Assembly: GCF_017086405.1 (NCBI RefSeq)
Contig: NZ_CP070973.1
Location: 3,876,739 to 3,940,738 of the forward strand
Source of the DNA: Mycobacterium gordonae
Lineage (GTDB): Bacteria > Actinomycetota > Actinomycetes > Mycobacteriales > Mycobacteriaceae
Direction of reading: 5' to 3'
DNA: 64,000 nucleotides
Of the stretch, positions 41,648-50,057 are shown piece after piece. Made by a program: the position numbers and the translations under genes. The notes under the pieces are model-generated. The model searched no databases and was not told the origin of the DNA. It worked only from the letters and a program-made list of their open reading frames with translations. Numbering within the stretch: the first letter of the stretch is position 1; each line of letters starts with the position of its first letter.

Positions 41648-42298
41648 TCAGAGCAGCCGCTCGCGGGCCTGCTCGTCCTCGCCGTCGTGCTGACGTTCGT
41701 CTTGGTCGTCAGCCGGCGCGGTGGCCGACGCCAGGCTCGCTTTGGAAGCCCCACCCGAAGCTCCGGCACCGCTCATGCCGCTGCCCAGCGGTGCCGCACC
41801 GCTCATCGCCGACGAGCCCGCGCTGGCGGCCGTGGAAGCCATTGACGACGACGCCGCCTCGGAAGTGAACCCGGCCAGCACCGGATTGCCCGCCGCTGCG
41901 CCGAGTTGGCCCTGCAGTGCGGCGACACCCAGGCCGCCACCGCTCATGCTCGACCCGCCGGCCGAGCCGAACCGGGACATCGTGGCGGCGCTAAACATCA
42001 CCGCGCCGGCCGCCGAGTCGTCGGATTCGCCGTACATCCGGGCGATGTCGGTCAACGCGGTGCCGGCCCTCATCAGCTCTTCCTGAGCTGCGGTGTTCGA
42101 CGCCAGCATGGTCGCTGCCTCCTGCGCGAAAGCCATCACCGCCTGCATCGACACCTCTTCACCGCCGGCAGGTATCAGTCCAGTCAACACCGACATGGCC
42201 GCCGTCGATGCGGCGCTGAGACCCTGGCTACCGATGTCGACCAGCTGCGAACCGATGTCACCTGCGGCCGGATCATGCGACATGGAATCCATTGCCAT
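41648..42298 (-). CDS. PE-family protein with Gly/Ala/Ser-rich tail
   Basis: 216 residues. The first 100 form a PE domain of two helices (SAASTAAMSVLTGLIPAGGEEVSMQAVMAFAQEAATML) with the ESX secretion signal Y-x-x-x-D (YGESD). A low-complexity Ala/Ser/Gly tail and a charged, Asp/Glu/Gln-rich end follow. It diverges from another PE gene at 42616. No PPE or ESX core gene is adjacent. The 318 bp between the pair holds a 19 bp repeat (42431). Confidence 0.8.
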   Translation of the reverse strand: MAMDSMSHDPAAGDIGSQLVDIGSQGLSAASTAAMSVLTGLIPAGGEEVSMQAVMAFAQEAATMLASNTAAQEELMRAGTALTDIARMYGESDDSAAGAVMFSAATMSRFGSAGGSSMSGGGLGVAALQGQLGAAAGNPVLAGFTSEAASSSMASTAASAGSSAMSGAAPLGSGMSGAGASGGASKASLASATAPADDQDERQHDGEDEQARERLL

Positions 42299-42430
42299 TT
42301 GCGTGCTGCTCCTGTGTTTGTGCGCGCCTACCGCGGCGACCTCGCCGGTCCCACCGCGCTGGACAACATCTCAATTCTAAGGTCCCTGACGAGGGTCCCG
42401 AAGCACTTTCTGCCGCGGCCGAACCGGCGA

Positions 42431-42449
42431 TGAGCACAATGCGCAAAAC
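42431..42449. repeat. 19 bp repeat, copy 1 (PE divergent gap)
   Basis: TGAGCACAATGCGCAAAAC occurs here and again exactly at 46832-46850, both times in a divergent promoter gap. The core GCaCAaTGcGC is nearly palindromic. Candidate shared regulator site. Nothing else in the 318 bp gap is assigned. Confidence 0.5.
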
Positions 42450-42615
42450 TGCGAAATCGTCGCTTACTCCGACTATCGCCCACAACCGCGACATGTCCAC
42501 CCTCTCGTCCTAGGTTCGGTCTCAACCAATGACGCAATTTGCAACGCGGCAAGCAGTTCCTGCCGATTTTCGCGGCGCGGGGGAATTCGGCACTGCACAG
42601 AAGAGGAGTTAGCCA

Positions 42616-42951
42616 ATGCAACCCATGACATTTGATCCGGTCGTCGGTGACATCGGCGCGCAGGTCGTCCAGATCGGCATCAGCAGCCTGCAGGCCGGAG
42701 ACCACGCGCAGCAATCGATCACCGGCCTGGCACCCGCTGGTTCCGACGAAGTATCGATGCTGGCAGCGGCTTCTTTTCAGCAAGACGCCGGCTCGATTTT
42801 GGAGCTGCACAGGGCCGCTCAGCAAGAGCTGATACGGACCGGTGCGGCCCTGACACAGATCGCGCAGACCTACACGGATGCCGACCAGTCAGCCGCGCAG
42901 GCCGTCATTGTCAGCGCGCTTCCGATGTCAAATCCGTGGGCCGCAGAATAG
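42616..42951 (+). CDS. Short PE-family protein
   Basis: 111 residues, essentially one PE domain (SSLQAGDHAQQSITGLAPAGSDEVSMLAAASFQQDAGSILEL) with the YxxxD secretion signal YTDAD at about residues 90-94. AGAAGAGGAG precedes the ATG. It lies 31 bp upstream of an HxxxD acyltransferase gene on the same strand, so a shared transcript is likely. Confidence 0.82.
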   Translation: MQPMTFDPVVGDIGAQVVQIGISSLQAGDHAQQSITGLAPAGSDEVSMLAAASFQQDAGSILELHRAAQQELIRTGAALTQIAQTYTDADQSAAQAVIVSALPMSNPWAAE

Positions 42952-42982
42952 TCCGCGATCACCCCTCGAAAAGGAGTACACA

Positions 42983-44380
42983 ATGGGCGCATTCCGCCTC
43001 GCCAGAATAAAGCGATCGCCAATTCCTGGAGCTGCCGACAACGTGATCGATCTGGCCGACCAGGCCATGTTCCTGGGTGAACGAGCCACCGGAGCCACCG
43101 GCTTGCTGCAGTGCGCCTGGGATTACCACCACACGATCGACGTCGACGGCCTCCGGATGTTTCATCACCACCTACAGCAGGGACGGCTACGGCGCAGCAT
43201 TGAGCCCTCACCTCTGCCTTTCGGCCGCCATCGTTGGGTCAGTCCGCAACGCTTCGCCGACATCGAGATCGTGGCGGAGGCCCGCCCGCGCGCGGAGTTC
43301 GACGCCTGGCTCGTCGAGCAGGCCCACCTGCGACTGGACGCCGAGCACGGGCCGCCGTGGCGCCTTGCGGTACTTCCGTTCGCAGAAGGCGGCGCCGGAG
43401 TGAGCCTGGTGCTGTCCCATTGCCTGGCTGACGGGCTGGGGTTGTGCGAAGCGTTGGCCGACGCCGCTGCCGGCCGCGACGACGCCGTCCGCTGGCCCGA
43501 AGCCCGTTCGCGTCGGCGCACGCGGGTGCTGCGGGCCGACCTTCGCCAAACGGTGCGCGACCTCCCGGCGTCCGGTCGCGCTGTCGGTGCAGTCGCCCGG
43601 ATGGCCTGGCGGGAACGCGGTTCCGCGTCGCCATCACCCGGCCGATTCGTCGTGCGCGACGAACCAATCGCGATGCCGATGACGACGGTTTTTCTCGACG
43701 GTGACGAGTGGGATGCCCGCGCGCACGCGCTCGGCGGCACCAGCAACGCGCTGTTCGCCGCCGTGGCGGCCCGGCTGGCCCAGCGTGCGGGACGAGTCGC
43801 CGCCGATGGCTCCCTGGTGTTGGCGATGCCCGTCAACGAGCGCACCCCGGGGGACACCCGCGCCAACGCGGTGACCAACGCCGACATCACCGTCCCTCGG
43901 GTGCCGACGACGACCGATCTCCGCGACATCCGCGCGACGATCAAGGAAGCACTGCTCCGCCACAACGAGATTCCCAACGAGCGGTGGGCCCTGATGCCGC
44001 TGGTGCCGTTCCTGCCCAAACGACTGGTCAAGCGGTTGGTCGGGGTGGCCGCGGGTACGCCCAGCACCGTCGTCGCATCCAACCTCGGCGCCATCGACCC
44101 TGATGTGACCCGCGCCGACGGCACACCGGCCGACAGTTTCGCGATGATGTCGCTGTTTCCCGGTGTGACGACATCGATGATGCACAGCACCGGCGGACGG
44201 TTGGCGCTGGCTTCCGGACGCGTGTACGGCCGCATGTTCATCTCCGTACTTGCGTATCAGCCAGACCGGTTCAACTCGAATGGCGTTCTGCGGCAGGACC
44301 TGCTCGGCACGCTGCGAGAGTTCGCACTCACCCCCACCTGCGGCTGGCCGCGCCCCGGACCGCTCGACGAGGCCGCTTGA
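42983..44380 (+). CDS. HxxxD acyltransferase (condensation/PapA/WS-DGAT superfamily)
   Basis: 465 residues with the catalytic motif HCLADG (HxxxDG) in the N-terminal half, and a second-domain segment ADGSLVLAMPVNERTPGDTRANAVTN that fits the channel-lining region of this superfamily. The ATG at 42983 has AAGGAG upstream. It probably transfers an acyl group to an alcohol of a lipid. Mycobacterial PE/PPE genes are often near lipid acyltransferases (PapA/Chp systems), and a joint envelope role is an inference. Confidence 0.8.
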   Translation: MGAFRLARIKRSPIPGAADNVIDLADQAMFLGERATGATGLLQCAWDYHHTIDVDGLRMFHHHLQQGRLRRSIEPSPLPFGRHRWVSPQRFADIEIVAEARPRAEFDAWLVEQAHLRLDAEHGPPWRLAVLPFAEGGAGVSLVLSHCLADGLGLCEALADAAAGRDDAVRWPEARSRRRTRVLRADLRQTVRDLPASGRAVGAVARMAWRERGSASPSPGRFVVRDEPIAMPMTTVFLDGDEWDARAHALGGTSNALFAAVAARLAQRAGRVAADGSLVLAMPVNERTPGDTRANAVTNADITVPRVPTTTDLRDIRATIKEALLRHNEIPNERWALMPLVPFLPKRLVKRLVGVAAGTPSTVVASNLGAIDPDVTRADGTPADSFAMMSLFPGVTTSMMHSTGGRLALASGRVYGRMFISVLAYQPDRFNSNGVLRQDLLGTLREFALTPTCGWPRPGPLDEAA

Positions 44381-44443
44381 CGTGCTCGCCCCGCACCCAT
44401 CCCAACAGCGCATCGGTGGCCCGGGCTCGGCCGGAAACAGGGT

Positions 44444-45124
44444 TCACCGTCGCGGTCGCGCCGCCGGATCGCCTGCGGCGAACTCCTGTTCCGGCCGGCC
44501 CGTCGTCCCGTAGCGCAACCCCACGCTGACCTCGCCGGTGGTGGCCAGCGACGCCAGATAGCGTTGCGCCGTTGCCCGCGATATACCGATGGCGGCAGCT
44601 ACCTCGGCCGCGGACATCGGCACCTCTGATGCTTGCAGAGCCTGCAGCACCAGCTTCTTCGTCGGCGAGGCCACGGTGGTGGGTGACTGAGCCGGAACCA
44701 CTTTGGGACGCAGCGCATCCAGAGCCGAGTCCACGTCAGCGGCAGTGAGATTCGGAGCGGACAGGATCTTGCGATAGCGCGCGTAGCCCGCCAGCCGCGC
44801 GGCCAGTTCGGTGGTGGCGAAGGGCTTGACCAGATAGCTCACCGCACCTGCCGCCATTGCGGCGCGGATGGTGTCGGCTTCCGTCGCCGCCGTCAGAACC
44901 ATGCTGTCACCGCGCAATTCGCGGATGAAGTCGATGCCGGACCCGTCGGGCAGATAGACATCGACGAGTGCCAGGTCGACCGGTGCGGCCTGACGTGCGG
45001 CCACCACGGTGTTGGCGGTGGCAGATACTGCGAAACCCGGCATCGCGTCAACGATTCCGGCGTGCATGTTGGCGACACGGAAGTCGTCATCGACCACCAG
45101 AACCGTCAGTTCTGTTCCACCCAT
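44444..45124 (-). CDS. Response regulator, CitB/DcuR type
   Basis: 226 residues: a receiver domain with acidic pocket (VVDDDF), phosphoacceptor D55 (VDVYLPDG), T78 and K100 (YLVKPF), and a C-terminal winged/HTH domain (SAAEVAAAIGISRATAQRYLASL) typical of the CitB/DcuR/MalR group. It overlaps the histidine kinase gene by 19 bp. It would respond to a di- or tricarboxylate sensed by that kinase; no transporter target is adjacent. Confidence 0.9.
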   Translation of the reverse strand: MGGTELTVLVVDDDFRVANMHAGIVDAMPGFAVSATANTVVAARQAAPVDLALVDVYLPDGSGIDFIRELRGDSMVLTAATEADTIRAAMAAGAVSYLVKPFATTELAARLAGYARYRKILSAPNLTAADVDSALDALRPKVVPAQSPTTVASPTKKLVLQALQASEVPMSAAEVAAAIGISRATAQRYLASLATTGEVSVGLRYGTTGRPEQEFAAGDPAARPRR

Positions 45125-46809
45125 TGCTCCTCCTCAGTCATCACCCCTGGCAGACGGGCGATGAACTCCGCACCGATCAACCCCTCCCGTGCGGCCGGAC
45201 TCCCCGGACTCGACAACCGGAGCTCACCACCCAGAGATCGGCTGATCTGGCGCGACAAGGCAAGTCCGATGCCGCGCCCACCAGGAATCCCGGAGTCAGG
45301 TTTGGTTGACGTGCCCTCGGTGAACAATTTCGCGACGAAGTCGGGCGCGACGCCGTCACCGCTGTCGGCGACCGTGACATGCAAGGTCGAACCCTCCTGC
45401 AGAAGTTCGATTTCAACCTCTCTAGCTAAATTCTCACCGGTTCGGGCCGCGTCGATCGCATTGTCGAGCAGGTTCCCGACCACGGTGGTGACATCCACGG
45501 GGAGTTCCAGCCTGCCCGACACCCACGTGTTCTCGCCGATCTTGAGCGTCACACCGGCTTCCCGGGCGGCCGCGGCTTTGGCTCCCAGGAACGCCTGCAG
45601 GTGGGTGTCACGGATGGCGTCGATGCCTGGCAATGCCGATCCGAGCGGGCCGGATCCGAGTAACTCCTCCAGGTACTGCAACCCCTCCTCGACATGACCG
45701 GTGTGCAACAGCCCGTTCAGCAGGTGCAACCGGTTGGCGAACTCGTGGCGCTGGGCACGCAGCGCTGTGCTCATGACCTGCACGGCATCCAGTTGCCGAG
45801 TCAGTGACTCGACGTCGGTGCGGTCGCGCACCACCAACACGGTGCCCAGCGGCCGTCCGTCGCGCTGCACTTTGCGCGCCGAGACCACCACGATGCGCTG
45901 GCCGACGGTGGCCAATGTCGGCGCCGAATCGGCCGCGTGGAACACATCCAGAACCCTTGGCGTCAAACCAATCTCATCGATGCGTCCGCCCAGGTCGGTG
46001 CCGATCTCCAACAACCGGCATGCTTCGTCGTTGACGAAGGTGATGCTGCCCGTCTCGTCTGCGGCCAGCACCCCTTCACCGATGCCGTGCAGCACTGCTG
46101 CCTGGGTGCGCACCAGTTCTGCCATCTCAGCCGGGCGCAGACCCAGCGTCATCCCTCGCCACCGCCGCGCGAGCGCCACCGAACCCACCACACCGATCAA
46201 CAGCGCCGCCCCACCCAGGGGGGCCAGCACCCGCAGATTCTTGGAGAACTGTTCGTCGAACTCTTTTGTGGAGATACCGACGCTGACCATGCCCAGCACC
46301 CGATTTGTCCCGGGCTCCACCACCGGCACCTTGGCGACGATCGAACGTCCTAGCGTGCCCGCCTGATGAACCACCTCTTCCTGGCCGCTAAGGGCCTTGG
46401 AGGGATCCGTACTGACGCGCAGCCCCAACTCGTCGCGATGGGGATGGGCGAGTCTGAGGCCCTGAGTGTTTGTGATGACTACGAACAACACGTGGGTGCG
46501 CTGCTCAACGCGCGACGCGACCGACTGCAGAGGCCCGGTCGCCAGTTCATTCACCAGGGCTGACGGCGCGGTCACGGTCGGGGTCAGCGGGATGTTCTCG
46601 TAGCGCCCGATGTTGTTGAGCACGGTAGGGGACGAGGCCACGACACGGGCGATATCCATTGCGTGCTCGCCGTATTGGAGGTCCAGGCGATGGCGGTTGA
46701 ACTCAGCGAACAGCCCGAAAGCCACTATCAACGTCAGAGTGACCAGGACCAGTTGCAGCAACAGCACCCGACTGGCGAGCCGCAAGTCGATGCGACCCCG
46801 GATGGGCAT
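45106..46809 (-). CDS. Sensor histidine kinase, CitA/DcuS type
   Basis: 567 residues: a membrane helix near residues 13-33, an extracytoplasmic PAS/Cache sensor (to about 175), a second membrane helix (LAPLGGAALLIGVVGSVAL), a cytoplasmic PAS domain, the H-box QRHEFANRLHLLNGLL and a HATPase domain with NAIDAAR, DSGDGV and GRGIGLAL boxes. Organisation is that of dicarboxylate/citrate sensors. It is first in the operon with the response regulator. Confidence 0.9.
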   Translation of the reverse strand: MPIRGRIDLRLASRVLLLQLVLVTLTLIVAFGLFAEFNRHRLDLQYGEHAMDIARVVASSPTVLNNIGRYENIPLTPTVTAPSALVNELATGPLQSVASRVEQRTHVLFVVITNTQGLRLAHPHRDELGLRVSTDPSKALSGQEEVVHQAGTLGRSIVAKVPVVEPGTNRVLGMVSVGISTKEFDEQFSKNLRVLAPLGGAALLIGVVGSVALARRWRGMTLGLRPAEMAELVRTQAAVLHGIGEGVLAADETGSITFVNDEACRLLEIGTDLGGRIDEIGLTPRVLDVFHAADSAPTLATVGQRIVVVSARKVQRDGRPLGTVLVVRDRTDVESLTRQLDAVQVMSTALRAQRHEFANRLHLLNGLLHTGHVEEGLQYLEELLGSGPLGSALPGIDAIRDTHLQAFLGAKAAAAREAGVTLKIGENTWVSGRLELPVDVTTVVGNLLDNAIDAARTGENLAREVEIELLQEGSTLHVTVADSGDGVAPDFVAKLFTEGTSTKPDSGIPGGRGIGLALSRQISRSLGGELRLSSPGSPAAREGLIGAEFIARLPGVMTEEEQWVEQN

Positions 46810-46831
46810 GCGGGGACTCTACCATGCAGCG

Positions 46832-46850
46832 TGAGCACAATGCGCAAAAC
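46832..46850. repeat. 19 bp repeat, copy 2 (kinase/epimerase gap)
   Basis: Identical to 42431-42449 (TGAGCACAATGCGCAAAAC). It lies between the divergent sensor kinase and epimerase genes, 22 bp from the kinase start. It could be read as coding (GTGAGCACAATGCGC), but the epimerase start is assigned further downstream. Confidence 0.5.
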
Positions 46851-46902
46851 CGTGGCGTGCGCACCCGCCGCTGCGGCGCCTGCCCACCGATACCATCAGC
46901 GG

Positions 46903-47814
46903 ATGCGCGACTCGAAGATCCTGATCACGGGGGTGACCGGACAGGTTGCCACCCCGGTTGCCGTCGCCCTGGCAGCTGACAACGAAGTCTGGGGCGCGGC
47001 CCGGTTCACCGACGCCGCGGCGCGCACCCGCCTCGAGCAAGCGGGCGTGCGCTGCGCGACGGTCAACCTGGCCGACGGAGATTTCAACGGCTTGCCGTCC
47101 GATTTCGACTACGTCCTCAACCTTGCGGTCGCCAAGAGCGGTAGGTGGGAGAAGGACTTGGCGGCCAACGCCGACGCGGTGGGCCTCTTGATGGCGCATT
47201 GTCGCGGCGCGCAAGCCTTTCTGCACTGCTCATCGGCGGCGGTATACGACCCGCCCGACGACGATGTGCGCACCGAGCGCACTGCGCTGGGAGACAACCA
47301 CAAACCGCTGTTCCCCACCTACTCGATCTCCAAGATTGCCGGGGAGGCTGTCGCCCGTTCGATGTCGCGCGTGCTGGGAGTACCTACTACGATCGCCCGC
47401 CTGAACGTTCCCTACGGCGACAACGGGGGGTGGATGTACTACCACATGGAGATGATGCTGGCCGGCATCCCGATCCCGGTGCCGCCTGGCGAACCTGCGC
47501 TTTACAACCCGATCCACCAGGACGACATCATCGCCACCATCCCCAAATTGCTTGCGGTGGCGACGGTTCCGGCGACGACGGTCAACTGGGCCGGTGATCA
47601 GGTCGTCAGCATTCAGCAATGGTGCGCCTACCTCGGGACGCTGACCGGCCGCGAGCCGGTGTTCGACGAGAGTCCCCAGGCCCTGCGCGGCAATCCCGTC
47701 GACGTAAGCCGGCTTCGCGAACTCATCGGGACCGGCAGCACCGTCGACTGGCAGGACGGCTTGCGCCGGATGACGGCGAAGTTCCACCCCGAATTGGTCA
47801 GCGCCAAGTCATAG
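46903..47814 (+). CDS. NAD-dependent epimerase/dehydratase family protein
   Basis: 303-residue extended SDR. GVTGQVATPVAVAL binds the dinucleotide, SSAAVY and YSISK carry the catalytic Ser, Tyr and Lys. I use the ATG at 46903; an in-frame extension to a GTG at 46831 would cover the 19 bp repeat. It converges with the alpha/beta hydrolase gene, overlapping by 6 bp. Substrate unknown. Confidence 0.85.
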   Translation: MRDSKILITGVTGQVATPVAVALAADNEVWGAARFTDAAARTRLEQAGVRCATVNLADGDFNGLPSDFDYVLNLAVAKSGRWEKDLAANADAVGLLMAHCRGAQAFLHCSSAAVYDPPDDDVRTERTALGDNHKPLFPTYSISKIAGEAVARSMSRVLGVPTTIARLNVPYGDNGGWMYYHMEMMLAGIPIPVPPGEPALYNPIHQDDIIATIPKLLAVATVPATTVNWAGDQVVSIQQWCAYLGTLTGREPVFDESPQALRGNPVDVSRLRELIGTGSTVDWQDGLRRMTAKFHPELVSAKS

Positions 47815-48630
47815 ATGGCGTAGCAGCCGGTCGGCGAATTCCTCGGGGTGCTCCCGGTGCATGAAGTGCCCACCGGGTAGTTCTTCGACGGTGTACTCAC
47901 TCTCGAACATCCGCGCGGCGAATCGATAATCTGACGGCTCGACGATCGGGTCGTCCGATCCCGCGAATACGACGGTGGGCACCGTGATCTTCGCCTTCAG
48001 GGACGCCGACGGGATAGGGGAGAGCTTCCGGTAGTAGCCGAAGGCCGCCTTCAAACTCGCCGGATCAGCGAAACTGGCCCGGACGGCGGCGAACTCGCCG
48101 GGATCGGGACGCCAGGTCGGCGACCACCGCCGATAGATGGCAGGCAGTGCGGCAAAGTCGTTGCGCGCGAATCGGTTAGGCGCGCCCGGGAGCTTATAGG
48201 CGGCGAAGTGGCGAACACCCCAGATCTTCTTCAGCGACGGCTTGACCGCCGCAGGGTGCGGGATGCCGATCACGAACAGCTTCCGCACCCGCTCGGGTCC
48301 GAGCGCGGCGGCACCATAGGCGGCCGAGGCACCCCAGTCGTGGCCGATGACAATGGCCTCCCGCGCATCCAGCGCATCGATCAAGGCGAGGGAATCGCGC
48401 GCCAAGGTCTCCTGATCGGGATCGCGGTCCGGAATTTCGCTCGGACGGTATCCGCGCATGAAAGGGCTGACCGCACGGTATCCCTTGGCCGCGATCCGGG
48501 GTCGCAGATTGTCCCAGGAATGTGCGGTGTCCGGGAACCCGTGCAACATCAGCACCAGCGGCCCCGAACCCTCTGCCAGGTACGCGAAGCGCAGTCCGTT
48601 CGCGTCGACGAACTGGGTGTCATCAGCCAT
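47809..48630 (-). CDS. Alpha/beta hydrolase, epoxide hydrolase-like
   Basis: 273 residues with HGFPDTAHSW (oxyanion), GHDWGASAAYGAAA (Asp nucleophile) and GGHFMHREHPEEF (catalytic His), plus acid D in GSDDPIVEPSD. An Asp nucleophile indicates epoxide hydrolase or dehalogenase chemistry. The ATG at 48630 begins the domain; the open frame continues upstream into an unrelated SDR fragment and could produce a longer fused protein. Confidence 0.85.
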   Translation of the reverse strand: MADDTQFVDANGLRFAYLAEGSGPLVLMLHGFPDTAHSWDNLRPRIAAKGYRAVSPFMRGYRPSEIPDRDPDQETLARDSLALIDALDAREAIVIGHDWGASAAYGAAALGPERVRKLFVIGIPHPAAVKPSLKKIWGVRHFAAYKLPGAPNRFARNDFAALPAIYRRWSPTWRPDPGEFAAVRASFADPASLKAAFGYYRKLSPIPSASLKAKITVPTVVFAGSDDPIVEPSDYRFAARMFESEYTVEELPGGHFMHREHPEEFADRLLRHL

Positions 48631-48671
48631 GGCGGCGACGCTACGCGACGCGCTGTGCAGTGAACAGGCGG

Positions 48672-48945
48672 TCGAACCTAGCTTGCCTTCGGCCTGCGAC
48701 TGCCGTGACATAGGCGTGTCAATGCTCGACGGCGGCACGTTGTTGACGGTGATTCCCTTCGCCGCGTATTCGTTGGCGAGCGAATTGGTCAAGGTGATAA
48801 CTCCGCCTTTGGCCGCTGCGTAGTGCGCCATGTACGGGGATCCCGTTGCGCGCTCGACGAGGAGATCATCACTATCCGCCCCAGCGTGCGGCGACCATGT
48901 CCGGAAGTGCCACCTGAGCGCAGTGAAAGGTTCCGGTCAGGTAGC
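48672..48945 (-). pseudogene. Truncated, frameshifted SDR remnant
   Basis: Pieces of one SDR in three frames: GTFHCAQVALPDMVAARWGG, then GRIVMISSSSAQR, then YMAHYAAAKGGVITLTNSLANEY (catalytic YxxxK) to TPMSRQSQAEGKLGS. Frameshifts fall near 48884 and 48845, and the Rossmann start is missing where an IS110-type transposase piece begins. The last frame runs open into the hydrolase gene. Confidence 0.75.
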
Positions 48946-49200
48946 TCGTGCACCCGCCACAACAGCCGGTTGATCGTCGCCGCGCGTTGCGCCACAAGGA
49001 CTTCCCGGCGATCCACCAATAACTTCAACTCGCGCGAGACCTCATCATGGGAGGCGACCGGCAAGTCAGGTTCACGCAAACACCCCCGCGCGACTGCTAA
49101 CGCGTCGATCGGGTCCAACTTGCCCTGGGTGCGCGCACTGGCCCGAGTCTGAGCCATCAACTTCGGCGGTACCCGCACCACCCTCTGGCCAAAGCCCATC
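48941..49200 (-). pseudogene. IS110-family transposase, internal fragment
   Basis: Reads GFGQRVVRVPPKLMAQTRASARTQGK then DPIDALAVARG, the typical central part of an IS110 DEDD transposase, down to LLWRVHELPDRN. Its N-terminal part is on the far side of the IS21-type element (51371-51574). Its C-terminal half is gone, replaced by the SDR remnant. It is non-functional. Confidence 0.8.
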
Positions 49201-49205
49201 AGGTC
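49201..49205. repeat. Target-site duplication, left copy (IS21-type)
   Basis: AGGTC here is repeated at 51366-51370, immediately outside the two terminal inverted repeats. Removing one copy with the element restores the IS110 reading frame (ERDL-MGFGQRV). Confidence 0.75.
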
Positions 49206-49268
49206 TGTTGACGACGGTCGAAAACTAGGCCACAGACGACGGTGAAAAGTAGGCCACGTGGTCGGTGG

Positions 49269-50057
49269 TTATTGTGCCGTGTTGTCGGCTCTGGCGGAGG
49301 GCAGGGTGTCGATTCCGGTGTCTTTGAGCCGGTAGCTGGAGCCTTTGAGGGTCAGGACGTCGGCGTGGTGGACGATGCGGTCGATCATCGCCGCGGCGAC
49401 GACTTGATCTCCGAACACGTCGCCCCAGCGGGCGAAGGGCAGGTTCGAGGTCAGAATCAGCGAGGCGTGTTCGTAGCGGCTGGAGACCAGTTGGAAGAAC
49501 AAGTTCGCGGCGTCCTGTTCGAAGGGGATGTATCCGACCTCGTCGACGACGAGAAGGCCGATGCGGCGCAACTTGGCCAACTCGACGGGCAGTCGCCCCG
49601 CGGTGTGGGCGGCCTTGAGGCGAGCGACCCAGTCCACCGCGGTGGCGAACGCGATGCGATGCCCGGTCTGGGCGGCTTTGATGGCCAATCCGATGGCGAG
49701 GTGAGTCTTGCCGGTTCCCGGTGGGCCGAGCAGCACCACGTTGCGGGACCTGGCCAGGAACGCACCCGTGCCTAGGTGGGCGACCATGTCCCGGTTCAAG
49801 GCCGGTTGGTGATCGAAGTTGAAGTCTTCCAACGACTTGCGCGTCGGAAACCCCGCCGAGCGGATGCGGGTCGCCGCACCGGAGGCTTCCCGGGCCGCGA
49901 CCTCCCGGGAAAGCACCGCCGCCAGATACTCCTCATGAGTCCAGTTGGCGTCACGGGCTTGCTCGGCGAGCCGGGCGGCGGCGTCGCGGATGCGCGGCGC
50001 CTTAAGGGCCTGGGCGTAATGCAGGACGGATTTGATCGGATCCTCGGCCATGATCAC
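49269..50057 (-). CDS. istB: IS21 helper ATPase IstB
   Basis: 262-residue AAA+ ATPase with Walker A GPPGTGKT (111-118), Walker B LLVVDEVGY and sensor SNLPF. It directs the target choice and activity of the transposase. The GTG at 50057 overlaps the istA stop (GTGA); an ATG at 50051 is an alternative. Intact. Confidence 0.92.
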   Translation of the reverse strand: MIMAEDPIKSVLHYAQALKAPRIRDAAARLAEQARDANWTHEEYLAAVLSREVAAREASGAATRIRSAGFPTRKSLEDFNFDHQPALNRDMVAHLGTGAFLARSRNVVLLGPPGTGKTHLAIGLAIKAAQTGHRIAFATAVDWVARLKAAHTAGRLPVELAKLRRIGLLVVDEVGYIPFEQDAANLFFQLVSSRYEHASLILTSNLPFARWGDVFGDQVVAAAMIDRIVHHADVLTLKGSSYRLKDTGIDTLPSARADNTAQ

